A DNA stretch of 64,000 nucleotides from Castanea sativa. Lineage: Eukaryota > Streptophyta > Magnoliopsida > Fagales > Fagaceae. A program made the translations under genes and the position numbers. Positions within the stretch are counted from its first letter, which is position 1; each line of letters opens with the position of its first letter. Under the pieces are notes generated by a model. The model saw only the letters and a program-made list of their open reading frames with translations. It had not been told where the DNA came from and searched no databases. Of this stretch, positions 22,077 to 35,200 are shown piece by piece. The stretch lies in NCBI RefSeq assembly GCF_040712315.1, contig NC_134013.1, forward strand, positions 38,796,501 to 38,860,500, in the 5' to 3' direction.

Positions 22077-23480
22077 CTATGTGGCAAATTAGCATCTCAA
22101 GACTCTAAAACTCGAGTTCAAAGATAGAACTTGAGTATTTAAGTCTTGAGTTGCATGTGATGGCAATTTGTTGTGGAAATAAATCCACATGGAACTCGAG
22201 CATTTAAAACTTGAGTTCCTGGGTTCACCTAATATGTCCTTTGTTCATCTTCTTCCTCCATGGGTTCTACTTCTTCCTCTATTCTACTTCATCCTCCATC
22301 TGTGGGTTCTTCCCTTCCAGTGGCTTCTTCTCTTTCTGTGGGTTCTTCTCTTCTCGTGGTTCTTTTTTCTTCTTTGAATTCTTTAGACCATGGGTTCTTC
22401 TTCTTCAAAGCTCATGTGGGTTCATCTAAGGGTCATCAAATAACCCACGGCCCACAGCCCGACCCAGAAACCCGACGGCCCACTGGGCTAATGAGCGGCC
22501 CGGCCCGTTGTTATTAAGGCTCATGGGTAGCCCACTAGCCCAATGGGTTAGGCCGTGGGCTAGTTTTTATGTCCATAGATACCTGGTGAGCTTGCCCAGT
22601 AGCCCAACCCGTTGCCCAGCCCATTGGCCCTGCCCAATAACTCATAATTCATAACAAAATATAGGAAGTATATGAAGGATTGATCTTGAGATATTATAGA
22701 GGGATTTCTTAAGAGATCCCCCTCAACCACTAAGTTACTCAAAATAATTGTGCTGAACTTAGTTTACTAAATATATATTTTTCTAGTAATCTAGCAAATT
22801 TGAATTAACCATTTGACATTTTTTTTATTAAAGATAAAATAAAAAACTATTTAAAGCCTTAATAAAAAAATTAAATAGGTTTCCATCAAAAAAAACAAAA
22901 AATTAAATAGATTTGAATGTAAAAAAATTTGTAATTAAGTATTAAATTCTTTATTTCTTTCCTTTAAAAAAATAGATTGATTATTCTCTTAAAAAAATTG
23001 ATTATTTCCTTATAAAAATAATAAAATAATATGCTAACACAAGCTTATGAGTAGCCCATTAGGCCCAACTCGATAGTCCAGCTCGCTAAAGACAAAATGG
23101 GCATTGCCTATGGGCAGGGTCATAGGCTAAGGTTTTCTTTTTCGGCCCAACCCGACCCGGCCCGTTAACTAGTTAATAGCCCATTATGCCTAGCCTATTA
23201 TGCTCCTGGACCAAGTAAAAATGGGTCAGGCCAGCCCGACCCGGTCCATTGATGACTCTTAGGTTTATCTATCTTTTTCAAAATTTTCAAACTATGGGTT
23301 CTTTTTTCTTCAAATCTTCTTCTTCTTCTTCAGATTCTTTTATGGAACTCGAGTCTTAGAAACTCAAATTCCATGTGGCAAAAATCTCCATATTAGCAAT
23401 CAAAACTCGAGCCTATGAGGCTTGAGTTTCTTCACTAAACTCAAGCATCATAGACTTGAGATGTTAATTTACTTGATAGT
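22077..23480. mobile_element. Inverted-repeat element split by a nested hAT-like insertion
   Basis: The left arm (about 22077-22225) and right arm (about 23340-23480) are imperfect inverted copies: AAATTAGCATCTCAAG on the left pairs with the complement of the right arm, which reads AAATTAACATCTCAAG. Both arms contain several ACTCGAG/ACTTGAG strings and a CCACATGGAA-type box. Removing the nested element at 22428-23262 leaves about 570 bases, a normal size for a non-autonomous TIR element or MITE. No transposase is coded. Confidence 0.6.
22428..23262. mobile_element. Nested non-autonomous hAT-like element
   Basis: The ends are AAGGGTCATCAA on the left and, on the complement of the right, CTAAGAGTCATCAA. 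The flanks GTTCATCT (22420-22427) and GTTTATCT (23263-23270) form an 8-base target duplication with one mismatch, the size expected for hAT. The subterminal regions are crowded with GCCC/GGGC strings (for example CGGCCCGGCCCG), a feature of many plant non-autonomous hAT elements. No transposase reading frame is present. Confidence 0.6.
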
Positions 23481-24336
23481 TTCAAAAGCCTTGCTTACTA
23501 ACAATATAATTTCTATATATGATGCTAGAGGGTAAATATTCCCTTGAAACTCTCCCTCCAAAAAACAAAAACATTCAAATTGATTGAACTTTGATAATAC
23601 TTGATATTTGGGCCAAAATAATAATTTTTATTCATCACCTTGCCTAATTAACGCCATCTAATTAAGAGAAACATACCGCATGATACTAACAACTATGTAT
23701 TTATCTATGAAAAACAGCTTAATGATTTTTTTATTTGAAGTAGTTAGGATTAAGATTTGATTTTGGGAAGTGTTAGTTTGCTTCTTACGTGTATAATAAT
23801 TTTTGTAATTTTTTTCATTAAAAAATTACTAAGTCCCTATTTAGTTAGCAATGTAAGCAATATCACTAATGAAAATTAACAAAATAACTAACATTCATTC
23901 TAAAACTTGAAAGACCAATTACACCCACAAGATAAATTTGAGGAATCAATAGTGTTGTTTTGCCAATATGATTTGACCCAATATTAACATAGTTCAATGG
24001 CAAAGGCTTTTGCACTTTCGACTACACAGATGCAAGAATTTGTGAACTTGATTTGTAGGAACCACGAGATCAGCCAGGGCTCCTTACATTCTCATATGAT
24101 TGCTTCTTTCGTGTAGAGTCCAATGTTAAGTACGTTTAGCCAAAAGAAAATAATAAAAGTCAACAATAAAGAAAAAAGTAATTAACAACTAGATATCGAA
24201 ACTATGCCATTGCATGGCCAAAATTTTCACCAAATCTTGCATCCCAAACGCTATCTGTACAGCGTACTCAATGAGTCGGCACACATTGGAAACATTTTGA
24301 ACCCTTTAAATGGGTTATACGCGTTATTGTATAATA
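23481..24336. other. Spacer between the TIR element and the ArgRS 3' end
   Basis: The sequence is AT-rich without coding signal. It includes the 3' UTR of the minus-strand ArgRS gene, whose stop is at 24337; I could not place a poly(A) signal with confidence. Confidence 0.5.
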
Positions 24337-27300
24337 TCATATCTTGTAAACGGGTACGATCCCGAGGAGATAAAAGCATTTCCTCATCACAGTTGCAGTT
24401 GCTTCGCATAGCAAGAGTCTGCTCGTTTCCTCAGCTGAACCAACGACCTAATCAAGGTTTCAATATAACAAAGTTAATTCAGAAATATGAATTTGACTAA
24501 CCCATGAATTCACTTGCATCTCAGAAATTGGATAACCCACTAGAAATAGAAATTTGTTTATGAAATCTCATAAATTGGGTAATCCACCAACATATCTTTC
24601 ATCTCACAGGGGAATAGAGGCAAAGATGGCTAATCCATCATTGTTTCATTGTCCTACAAAATAAAACATTCTCATAAAGCATAAGACTGAACACACGTGA
24701 ACCATACCTGACAGTTGGAATAGAACGTCGTAAAGAATTCCGACAAATTATAGAGGTATTCACACAACACATTTGGCAATAGATTGGTGCAGGCCTCCTC
24801 AACAACCTAAAAAGTGAATTGGCAGACAGCAATCAGATCCACACATCATGCTAGCTAGTCAAGTTGCATTCATCCCAAGGTCAAGAAACATGAGAGCAAC
24901 AAATTCTAAAAAGATCTTACCTCAGAAAATTGTAGCAGATGAAGCCCTAATGCACGCTCATCTGCGTGATCCAAAACTATTGCTCCCATCTATCTCAAAC
25001 AAACAAAAAACAACATTAGACTTCAACAAGTTGACTAGTTGAGCCTCATCACCCAGAATTATCAAGCTGCCAAGATGATCTCCAAAATAAAAGTCCATAA
25101 AACCACAAACAGCCACAGGGATGAGACAGAAGCCTTTTTTTTTTTTTTTTTTTATAAGTAAGAATGATATATATACAAAATGCTACTCTATGCCTGAAAA
25201 ACACAGAGCAACCCAGAAATTACAAGAAGAATAAAACAAAGAGAAACAAGAGAGAAAACCAAACAACAAAGAAATTACAATAGGAAAAGGGAGCAAAGAA
25301 AAGAAGGGAGGGAATCACTAGATGTGAGTCCCCACGCCCGAGATCAATCAAAAAGAGTTCCCCTAATAGAAGCAAGCAACTGATCGCTAGAGCTATCCAA
25401 ATCCTCAAAAGTCCTCCGATTTCGCTCCTTCCAAATACACCATAGGATGCACAACGGGACTAAATTCTAGATCTGAGACGAATGCTTCCCCAGACAATTC
25501 CACCATCCAAAAAGCAAGTCTGGAATCGATCTAGGCATAACCCAAGCCAAGCCAAAAATTATAAAAACAAAGCTTCATAACCGATAGGCCACCTCACAAT
25601 GAAGAAGTAAGTGATCTACCGTCTCTCCACAATGACGGCACATAATACACCAATCCACAAAATCCAATCTCCTCAATCTCAAATTGTCTCCCGTTAGAAT
25701 CTTATTCCAAGCTACACACCAAACAAAAAAAGAAACTCGCCTAGGGGCCTTTACTCTCCAAATAGCTTTCCAAGGAAAGATAGTTGAAGGAGAGTTTCTT
25801 AATTTGTAATAGTACGACCGGATGTCAAAAGCCCCATTAGGCTTCAATTTCCATCTCATCCGGTCTCCAACATCCATAGGAGGGGTTATAGCACCCAATA
25901 TACGAAGAAACTGCAGCCCTTCATCCATCTCCCAATCATTAAAAAATCTGCTAAAACAAACATTCCAAAATCTTCTATCCTCCACCCCTGCCTATGCAAA
26001 GAAGTTTCAATAGAAGCCTCCTTATCAATGGCAATGCCATACAGCCTTGGAAAAGCCAATTGAAAAGGATGATCCCCATACCACCCATCCTGCCAAAACC
26101 TCACCCTATTCCCCAACCCAACCACAAACTGACAATTTTTGCTGAAATCCTCCCAACCTATGCGAATACTTCTTCACAAACCACACTCATGAGCTCCCCT
26201 ACCCAGCTTTGAGGTCCATCCCACCCCCAATCTTCCCCATATTTTGAAGCTACTACCCGCCTCCATAACCGACCCTCTTCCTTTCCAAACCGCCACAACC
26301 ATTTCCCCAATAAAGCCTTATTAAAGGTAGTGAGTTTCCTTATCCCTAAGCCACCATTGGCTATAGGCGCACAAACTTTGTCCCACCCTACCAAATGAAT
26401 CTTACTATCTCCCCATAGGAAATCCCTTTGCAACTTTTCAATTTTATTAGCCACATGAGTAGGAATTGTGAATAATGATAGAAAGTAAGTCGGAAGACTA
26501 GAAAGCGTACTCTTGAGTAACATCAATCGACCCCCCTTAGACAGGTACAACTTCTTCCACCCAGATAATTTCCGCTTAATATTTTCCAAAATTGTATTCC
26601 AAATTGAAGGGGAATTGTGAGAAGCCCCCAGCGGCATGCCAAGGTACAACATAGGTAAAGATCCAACTCTGCAGCCCAAGATATCAGCCAGAGCATGCAC
26701 ATCACCAACCTCCCCTATAGGAACCATTTCGCTCTTATGCACATTGACCTTCAAACCTGTTACCGCCTGAAAACTAAGGAGGAACAACCAAATATGAAGA
26801 ATTTGCTCCACATCTGCATCACAAAAGAGGATAGTATCATCTGCAAATAATAGATGTGAAACACATTCCCCACCGTCCCTCCTACCCTCAAGATTAAAAC
26901 CACGAATCAAGCCAGCTCCCTCCATTCTTCTCAACATCCTACTAAACACCTCCATCAAGATCAAAAACAGCATAGGAGATAGCGGATCTCCTTGTCTTAA
27001 ACCCCTTGAGCTACCAAAGAAATCAGCTGGAGACCCATTAATCAAAACAAAGAACTGAATTGTGGATATACAAGAACGAATCCACTTACACCACTTCACT
27101 CCAAAACCCATTCTATTCAGCAGATACAACAAAGCCTCCCAATTCCCATGATCGTAGGCTTTCTCCATATCGAGCTTACAAATGACTCTAGGAACCCTAC
27201 TCTTCTCACGACTATCCACACACTCATTCGCAATGAGAACCGAGTCAAGGATTTGTCTCCCACCCACAAAGCTATTCTGATTCTCAGAAATCAACTGATC

Positions 27301-30300
27301 TAAAACCACTCTCAAGCAATTTGCCAAGACCTTAGCCAAGATTTTATACACACTCCCCACCAAACTAATAGGTCGAAAATCTCTAATATTGGAGGCCTCA
27401 TTCTTTTTAGGAATTAAAGCAATGAAGGTCGCATTAAGGGATTTTTCAAACTTGCAATGATGGAAAAACTCTTCAAAGACCGCTAGGACATCTTCTCCAC
27501 TACCTTCCAACAATGATGATAGAACACCATAGTAAACTCATCCGGACCTGGAGCTTTGTCCCCTTCCAAATCCCTAACAACTTGAAGAATCTCCTCTCTC
27601 TCAAACTTCCTTTCAAGCCAAACCCTCTCCATATTCTCAATACGATCAAATTCCAAACCCTCCACAAAAGGCCTCCACTCCTCAGTCTCCTTGTACAAAT
27701 TTTTATAAAATTGCACAACTTGATAAGTTACCTTGGAGGCCTCCTCAAAAACCACCCCATCCACCTCCAAGGTCCTTAGATGATTAGACCTTCTATGGGA
27801 GTTAGCCATTTTGTGAAAAAACTTGGTGTTATTATCCCCTTCCTTGATACATAACATCCTAGATTTTTGTCTCTAGGAAATTTCTTCTAAGGAAAGAAGA
27901 TGCTCCACCTGGGACCTCAAACCAACCCTATGAACTTTCTCCCCATTAGAGAGACCAAAATCCCCCTCCTTAGCGTCTAATGTTATCAACTCCTCTCGTA
28001 ATTGCTTCTTTTGACGCGCTATGTTACCAAACTCTCGGTGATTCCATTGCATAATGTCCTGTTTCAGAGCCTTTAATTTTTTCGCAAGCACAAAACTAGG
28101 TGTACCTACAAAGGAATGTCGATTCCACCAGGTTTGAAATCTATCCACAAATCCCTCCGACTTCAACCACATATTTACAAATCTGAATGGGCTTTTCCCC
28201 CTTGCCATTCCCCCTACCTCCAAGAGAATTGGACTGTGGTCTGAGACAGTACGGGGTAAAATCCTTTGAGTAACATCTAAGAAATGATCCTCCCAATCTA
28301 GAGTGACCAAAGCTCTGTCAATCCTAGACATCATTGGTTGATCAGAACCACTGGACCAAGTAAAGCTACCTCCTTCCAAAGGCAAATCAACCAAGTTAAG
28401 ATCCTCAACAAATTCAGAAAATTTTTCCATAGCCGTGGACAAACAGGTCTCGCTCCTACGCTCGCTAGGAAAGCGAACTATATTAAAGTCCCCAAAGCAG
28501 CACCACGGAATCCTCCAACACTGTTGAACTCCCACTAACTCATCCCACATGAGACCCCTCTCAACATTCACATGAGACACCTCTTTACATGTCCTAAAGT
28601 TAAGGCCTTTTAGGAGCCAAACAAATAACGAAAGTTTAATTACAGTAATTAACTTATTATCAACATGAACCTATTGTACATGATTGCATTTGGAAAACAA
28701 AGAAAAAGAAAAAAGAAAAGATGTATTTATGATGTTTGAACTCTTGTTTATTGCCTGTATACTGGAAAAGCTAACCCTTTTTTGTGATCTTTAATTCAAG
28801 TTTAATTATCTATCCTTAAAAAAAAAAGTACCTTTACCATTCTAGTCAATTTTCAGTCCTCATGACACCAATTCAGGTCAAACTAGGGGCTACTGAAACT
28901 TAGTTGCATACAAACACAAGTGCAACATTAAACATTCAGCTATAGGAACTTACACTCTTCAACTCCTCTATGTCTTTACCAGATTTCCTGATGATTGAAC
29001 AGATCCGAGCATGAGCATACTGCAAGTATACAGCAGTATTCCCCTGCTCACATCAATTTTAGGAAAGTTAGAAACAAATATTAGTAGTGGTAATAAAGCA
29101 GTAGCTGCAACCAAGTGGGAGGGGGGGGGGGGGGGGAATTGCCCCACTGGCCCCACCAATACCAGATTCTTTGTGTTTATATATAGAGATATCTCTTTTT
29201 ATATCTCAAGTTTCATAAATAAATAAAACAATTTCTATTATATCAATGTTTTAAGGGTTCAAAAGTTACATATAATAATAAGGATAGGAAAAAAATTAAA
29301 AGAGCAAAAGTTTTAATTCATGAGTAAAAAAAAGTACAAAAAATATTGTTACCTTTCAAAAGTGTTTTGAGCTTAAATTCTATATATAATAACTTATTGT
29401 TTTTCATAAAAATGTATGCAAGTATTAAAAATTGGAAATAATTATATAATAAACTTCATAAATTGGTATTGTTTTCAAGTTTAACTCTAAAGTTTTAGAT
29501 GCACAAATATTTACTATATGGTTTAAGGAAGTTGACTACCTTCAATAAAGCTTTATTAAGAAAATGGCTATGGCGCTTTGGGTTAGAGGAGAATCAACTT
29601 TGGAGGAGGGGGATAGCTATGAAGTTTGGGGAAGATAATGACATTTCCAGTTTTGTATGAGCTAGTCTGTTGCTTTATCCTTAACTAAGCAGAGAGAAGG
29701 GGAGAGGAGGACTTCGGATGTGAGGTTCACCCGGGTTTCAAATGATTTGGAGGTGGGTCCTATGGTGGATTTTCTTCATTTTTGGAGAATAATACCCCTT
29801 TAACTAAAAATGGGGACCAATTGAGATGGACTTTAAGGAAGAATGGGAGCTTTGACATTCTTTCACATTATAATACTTTATGAGGCTCTTCTTCTATCAA
29901 TTTCCCTTGGAAAGGTATTTGGGGAGTGAAGGCACCTAGGCGAGTTTCTTTTTTTGTCTGGATTGCGACTTTGAATAAGATACCAACTAGCGATAATATG
30001 AAGAATAAGGGGTTTGATTTTGTTGATTGGTGTTTTCATGTGTCGATGTTGTGGGAAGACCATGGATCAATTGTTGATTCATTGTAAGAAGGCTCAACAG
30101 TTATGGTGTTTTGTATATTTTGGGGTTTCTTGGATCTTACCAAAAACAGTGTTTGATTTTCTGTTTGGTTGGAGAAATTGGCTAGGGAAACACTTGTCAG
30201 ACATTTGGAATTTAGTGCCGTTGTGCTTGTTGTGGTGCATATGGAGGGAACGTAATCGTTGTACGTTTGAGGATGTGAATAGTTTTGATTATCAGTTGCT

Positions 30301-30718
30301 TGCTTCTTTTTGTGGTTATTGGTTTTGATTGTTCTCGGGCTTGGGGCCTCACATCTTGTGACTTCATTCCTTTGTTCATTAGCTCTCTTCTTTTTTGTAA
30401 TTAGTTTATTGTCTTTTCTTTCCTATTTTTGTACTTTTTGACTACTATGTGCTTTTCCTGCACAATGTAGTGTCTTTAATAAACTTTTTCTTGCCTATCA
30501 AAAAGAAAAAATAGTACCACACAACTAATTCAGATATTAAAAAAAAAATACAAAGCAAATAAATAGAATATGATGCACCTACCCTTTTTTATGGGTTTTC
30601 TAACATTAAAATAACACTTAATAATCACTTATCAAAAAAATAACACTTAATAATCACGAGTGACATTTCATTCTATAGATTTGTCATATGTACATGTATA
30701 CGTGTGTGTGTGTGTATA

Positions 30719-30761
<43 letters not shown>

Positions 30762-32193
30762 GTGTGTGTATAATATATAGACACACTAGCCTTTGAGCAC
30801 GCATTCACAAGCGTGCTCAAAGGCTATGAATGCGTGCTCAAAGGCTCTTTTATTTTTTTGTAAAGGTTAGTTTTTTTTTTTTCGTCATATATCAGGGTTG
30901 TTACATTTTCCAATCACAAAAATTCTTAGGGGTGTGATGAGATTTATATATAAATAAATTATTTCACCCACAAACGCATAACCCTCATTACACCCCTAGG
31001 TATTTTTCTGATTGGAAAATGTAACCCTGATTTGTGAGACGTTCACCTATTTGGGAAGAGTTTTTGTTTGTAGTGGGAAATTTGTGAGATGCAGGGAAGA
31101 GTTTTTGTTTGTAGTGGGAAGTTTGTGACATGTGGGGTGGGGAGATTATTTGTTTGTAATGGGATACCTTTTTCTTTTCTTTTTTTTTTTTTGAAGAGAA
31201 TAGAATTTCTATTTTAATTAGAAGCTTTTGGGTGTTTATCCAATCTTTTTTTCTTTTCTTTTTTGAGTTCAATGTCATAATTTTCCATTTGCGGTGTACA
31301 TATTTTGCGAACTACAACTTCTCAAAAGATAATACTTAACACTTATGACAATGTGACATTCCATCAAAATCCAAACACATTAGAGATAGGAAGTGCAAAA
31401 GAAAATCACATCTTCTAAAAAAAGGGGTGGATATTCATGAATATCTTCAAAACATACATGATGAATAACTGTCAAGAGTCAACCAACCAAGAAATATTAT
31501 TGGGCTTGCCCATGTAATTTTCAACACTGTCCAAGAAATATTAGAACCTTGTTAGTTGAGTCTTGAGTGCCCTTTTACTGTGAACTCCAGGATCCTCTTT
31601 GTCTTTGTCAGGTCATTTGTGTTGAACTGTTTTGGTTTTGAGAGAGAGAACGCAGAAACACTATTAAGATTCGAGAGGCATAATGGTCGACAACAAAGAT
31701 TAATACCTTCAGTTGTCTTGAAAGGAAGCTGCCGCCTCTGGCACACGCTGCCCTGGGCATATCTCTTTGAGATTTGTAGAATAACTGCTGACTTTAATTT
31801 CATTGGAGTGTTGAATGGTGGTGTCTGACAATTTGTGAATATCTTCAAAATTGATAGTGGGAAAGTTTTTTAAAATCTGGATCGGAGGAGATAAGGACGA
31901 GTGGTTGTTTTTTCTAAGAACAACTCCTTATGGATAAGAACTCACATTTAAACTCAAATAAGGAAATGACATAGGTGAACGTGGGTTTGAAATTTGAAAG
32001 CGTTGAACATAGTTTTTTTTTTTTTTAAAGGGAGATATAAAAGAGGCTAAAATTTAGGATTTTGAAAACTATTAATTTACTTTGTTGACCCTATTGTTGA
32101 AACCTTTTCAAAAGTTGCATTTAAGGGCATTTTGGGATAGCTGAAATGTCCATCCCAAATAGGGGAAGCTCCTTAAATAGTAGTGTTCGTGTA

Positions 32194-32229
<36 letters not shown>

Positions 32230-35200
32230 TAATGTGTGTGCATATGCGATGCTTCTGTTCATAATATGTATAAATCTATGTATGCCACGGGTGTATGGAG
32301 ACGTATATTAGACTATTGGTTATAAATTTGTCTCCCCCTGAATTCAAACCCTGGCTCCGCCATTGGCTACAACAGTCACTAAAGCATGCATAGAGAGAGT
32401 AAATAGATGACAAAAACCTAACAATACCAGTGAACGGTAAAAGCACCTTATCGTTCAGCATTTGATCAAAACTAAACGTGTAATTGGTCAATCTGTTGCT
32501 CTTCAAGTCAGCATACCTGCCAAAACCATTGTGAAAAATATCAGAGTACTAACACTAAAATAGGAAAATGCATGCTCATGCCACTAAAATAAAAATGCCA
32601 GGCATGAATTTGTAATCACAATGTGTTACAGAAAATTGTTGTATAAGTTGGGAAATTTTCCAGGAAGAGCAAAAAGTAATATTCTAACTAAGAAACTATC
32701 TTCGCTAACATATTTTCTACCTGACAAATACCATCTGCTAGCTAAAAAATATAAGAATAGGCATCACATAAACTCTCCCATTTTCAGGCGTTCACGGGTT
32801 TGAAGGTCAATGTGGGGAAAAGCGAGATTGTCCCCGTGGGGGAGGTGAATAATCTTGATGCTTTGGCTAATGTGCTGCAATGTAGAGTAGGCAAATTGCC
32901 TATGAAGTATTTGGGGATGCCTTTGGGTTCTTCTTTTAAGTCCCCCTTGATCTGGAATCCTATTTTGGAAAAGATGGAGAAGAGGCTCGCTGGGTGGAAG
33001 CGTCTCTATTTATCTAAGGGTGGGAGGCTCATGTTAATTAAGAGTACTCTCTCATGTCTCCCGACTTACTTTATATCTCTCTTTACTATTCCTAAAGCTG
33101 TGGCGGCTAGATTGGAATATATTCAGAGGAAGTTCCTTTGGGGGTCTTCGGAGGGGGGATTCAAATATCCTTTGGTGGCACTGGGATAAGGTGTGTATTC
33201 CCGTCGAGAAGGGTGGTTTGGGGTTAAGAAAGGTGGTGTCGTTTAATCGGGCTTTATTAGGGAAGTGGTTGTGGAGATATGGCCACGAAGATACCCACCG
33301 TGGCGTCGTGTTATTTCTTCTAAATATGGCGAGGGGCTAGGGGGTGGAGGACTAGGGCTTGCGGGAGGTCCCATGGGTGCGGCCTTTGGAGAAGCATTAA
33401 CGAAGGTTGGGAGAACTTTTCTAAGCATCTTTCATTTGTAGTGGGGGAAGGCACTCGTATCCGCTTTTGGCATGACAGGTGGGTTGGTGATGCTACTCTA
33501 AAAGTTCTCTATCCTGAGCTTTATGAGTGTTCATCGGTCAAGGATGCCTGTATCTCAGAAGTTTTGTGGATTCCAGAAGGGGGTACTGTTAGAGTGTGGA
33601 ATATAACGTTTTATAGAGCTTTTGAGGATTGGGAGTTGGCGGCTTCGTATTCTCTTCTCCGGCTTATCCAAGCTCGTATCCCTCAGGGTAGTAGGAGAGA
33701 CATCCTCTATTGGAGGCTTAAAGGGGATGGTATGTTTGATGCTCGGTCTTATTACCTCGCGATCCGGGGTGCTTCGGATTCTTGGCTTCCTTGGAAGGGG
33801 GTTTGGAAACCTAAGATCCCTAAGCGGGTGGCGTTCTTTCTGTGGTCTGCTGCTCATAGCCGGATTCTCACCTTGGATAACCTCATGCTTAAGGGTAGGC
33901 CTTTGGTTAATAGGTGTTGTATGTGTTGCATGGATGGGGAGTCGGTTAACCACCTTCTCCTGCCGTTACCCACTCTCTATGGTCTTCGATGCTTCAGGCC
34001 TTTGGGATTCCTTGGGTTATGTCAGGATCAGTGGCGGATTTGATCTCTTGCTGGCATCAGTGGCATGGAAAGGATAAGTCGGACATATGGAATTTGATTC
34101 CAGGGTGCTTAATGTGGACTGTGTGGTTGGAGCGGAATCGCCGTTCCTTTGAGGACAAAGAGAAGACCTTGTTTGAGCTAAATCTTTTATGCCAGCGTAG
34201 TCTATTAGAGTGGTCTCGGTGTTGGGGGTTTACTTATTGTTCTTCTCTCTCAGTGTTTATGTCCTCTCTTAGCTTTGTTCCCTAGTAGTTTTTCTTATTC
34301 TCTTGATTGTTCATCATCATGAACTTCTTGTATGACTTTCTTTATCTCATTTATATAAGCTTTCTGATTACTTATCAAAAAAAAAATAAACTCTCCCAAT
34401 GTAAAAAACATTTGATAAACTACTGAATGAGAATTACGAACTTTATGGAAATATCTGCAGGATATCATGATTATCATGAAATTTCAGAGGAATTAGAACT
34501 TGATATAATCATTACTTCGGTAATGAAATAAACTACAAAAATAAAACCATGAGCTGGCAAGATAAAATAACTTCATAATACATGTAGAGATTTGATGTCT
34601 AACCGGTGAGTTTTAGATCAAATGACATCTCTCCTTGTAAGAACAAGGTGGGGGTATTCAACATCCAATAGGTGAATGAGTAATTACCAATATAAAAAAT
34701 ACTAATTGGCACTGATTCTGCAAGTATTTATAGAATTATTATGTATATTACTGATGTAGATAACAGTATAACTTACTTGACAGCACCATAACCTATTGCC
34801 TCAGCAGTTTGCTCAAGCTCTTCTTCAGTCCATTCATCCCCCTTACCTACCCAACATTGGAGAACTAATAAGCATTCCATAAGTTTAAAAGCTTCCTAGT
34901 TATGGTCTTGTTATAAAAAGAAACATAAAAGACAATTAAGAGTTTTAGGTATTACAGCAGAAAAATAGATGCTGCCTCATAGACATAATTACAAACATAA
35001 GAAACAAAAAGAGAGAGAGAACGACATTTAAGACAAATAAAACAAAAGACAGGTCATTCAGTATCATACCACGTTCAATAAGTGTTGTTTTACAGCGACT
35101 CTTGGCTTCATCCAGTAAATCAGCTAACCGAACCACTTCACTGCTGCGAGTTCGAAAGCGCTTCTTGTCATCTCCAAGAACAAGACCAAAACCCACATGG

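Noticed and set aside
22189..22517. Hydrophobic Leu/Phe-rich open frames
   Set aside because: They come from the TTC/CTT-rich interior of the inverted-repeat element and run into the nested hAT-like insert. No conserved domain.
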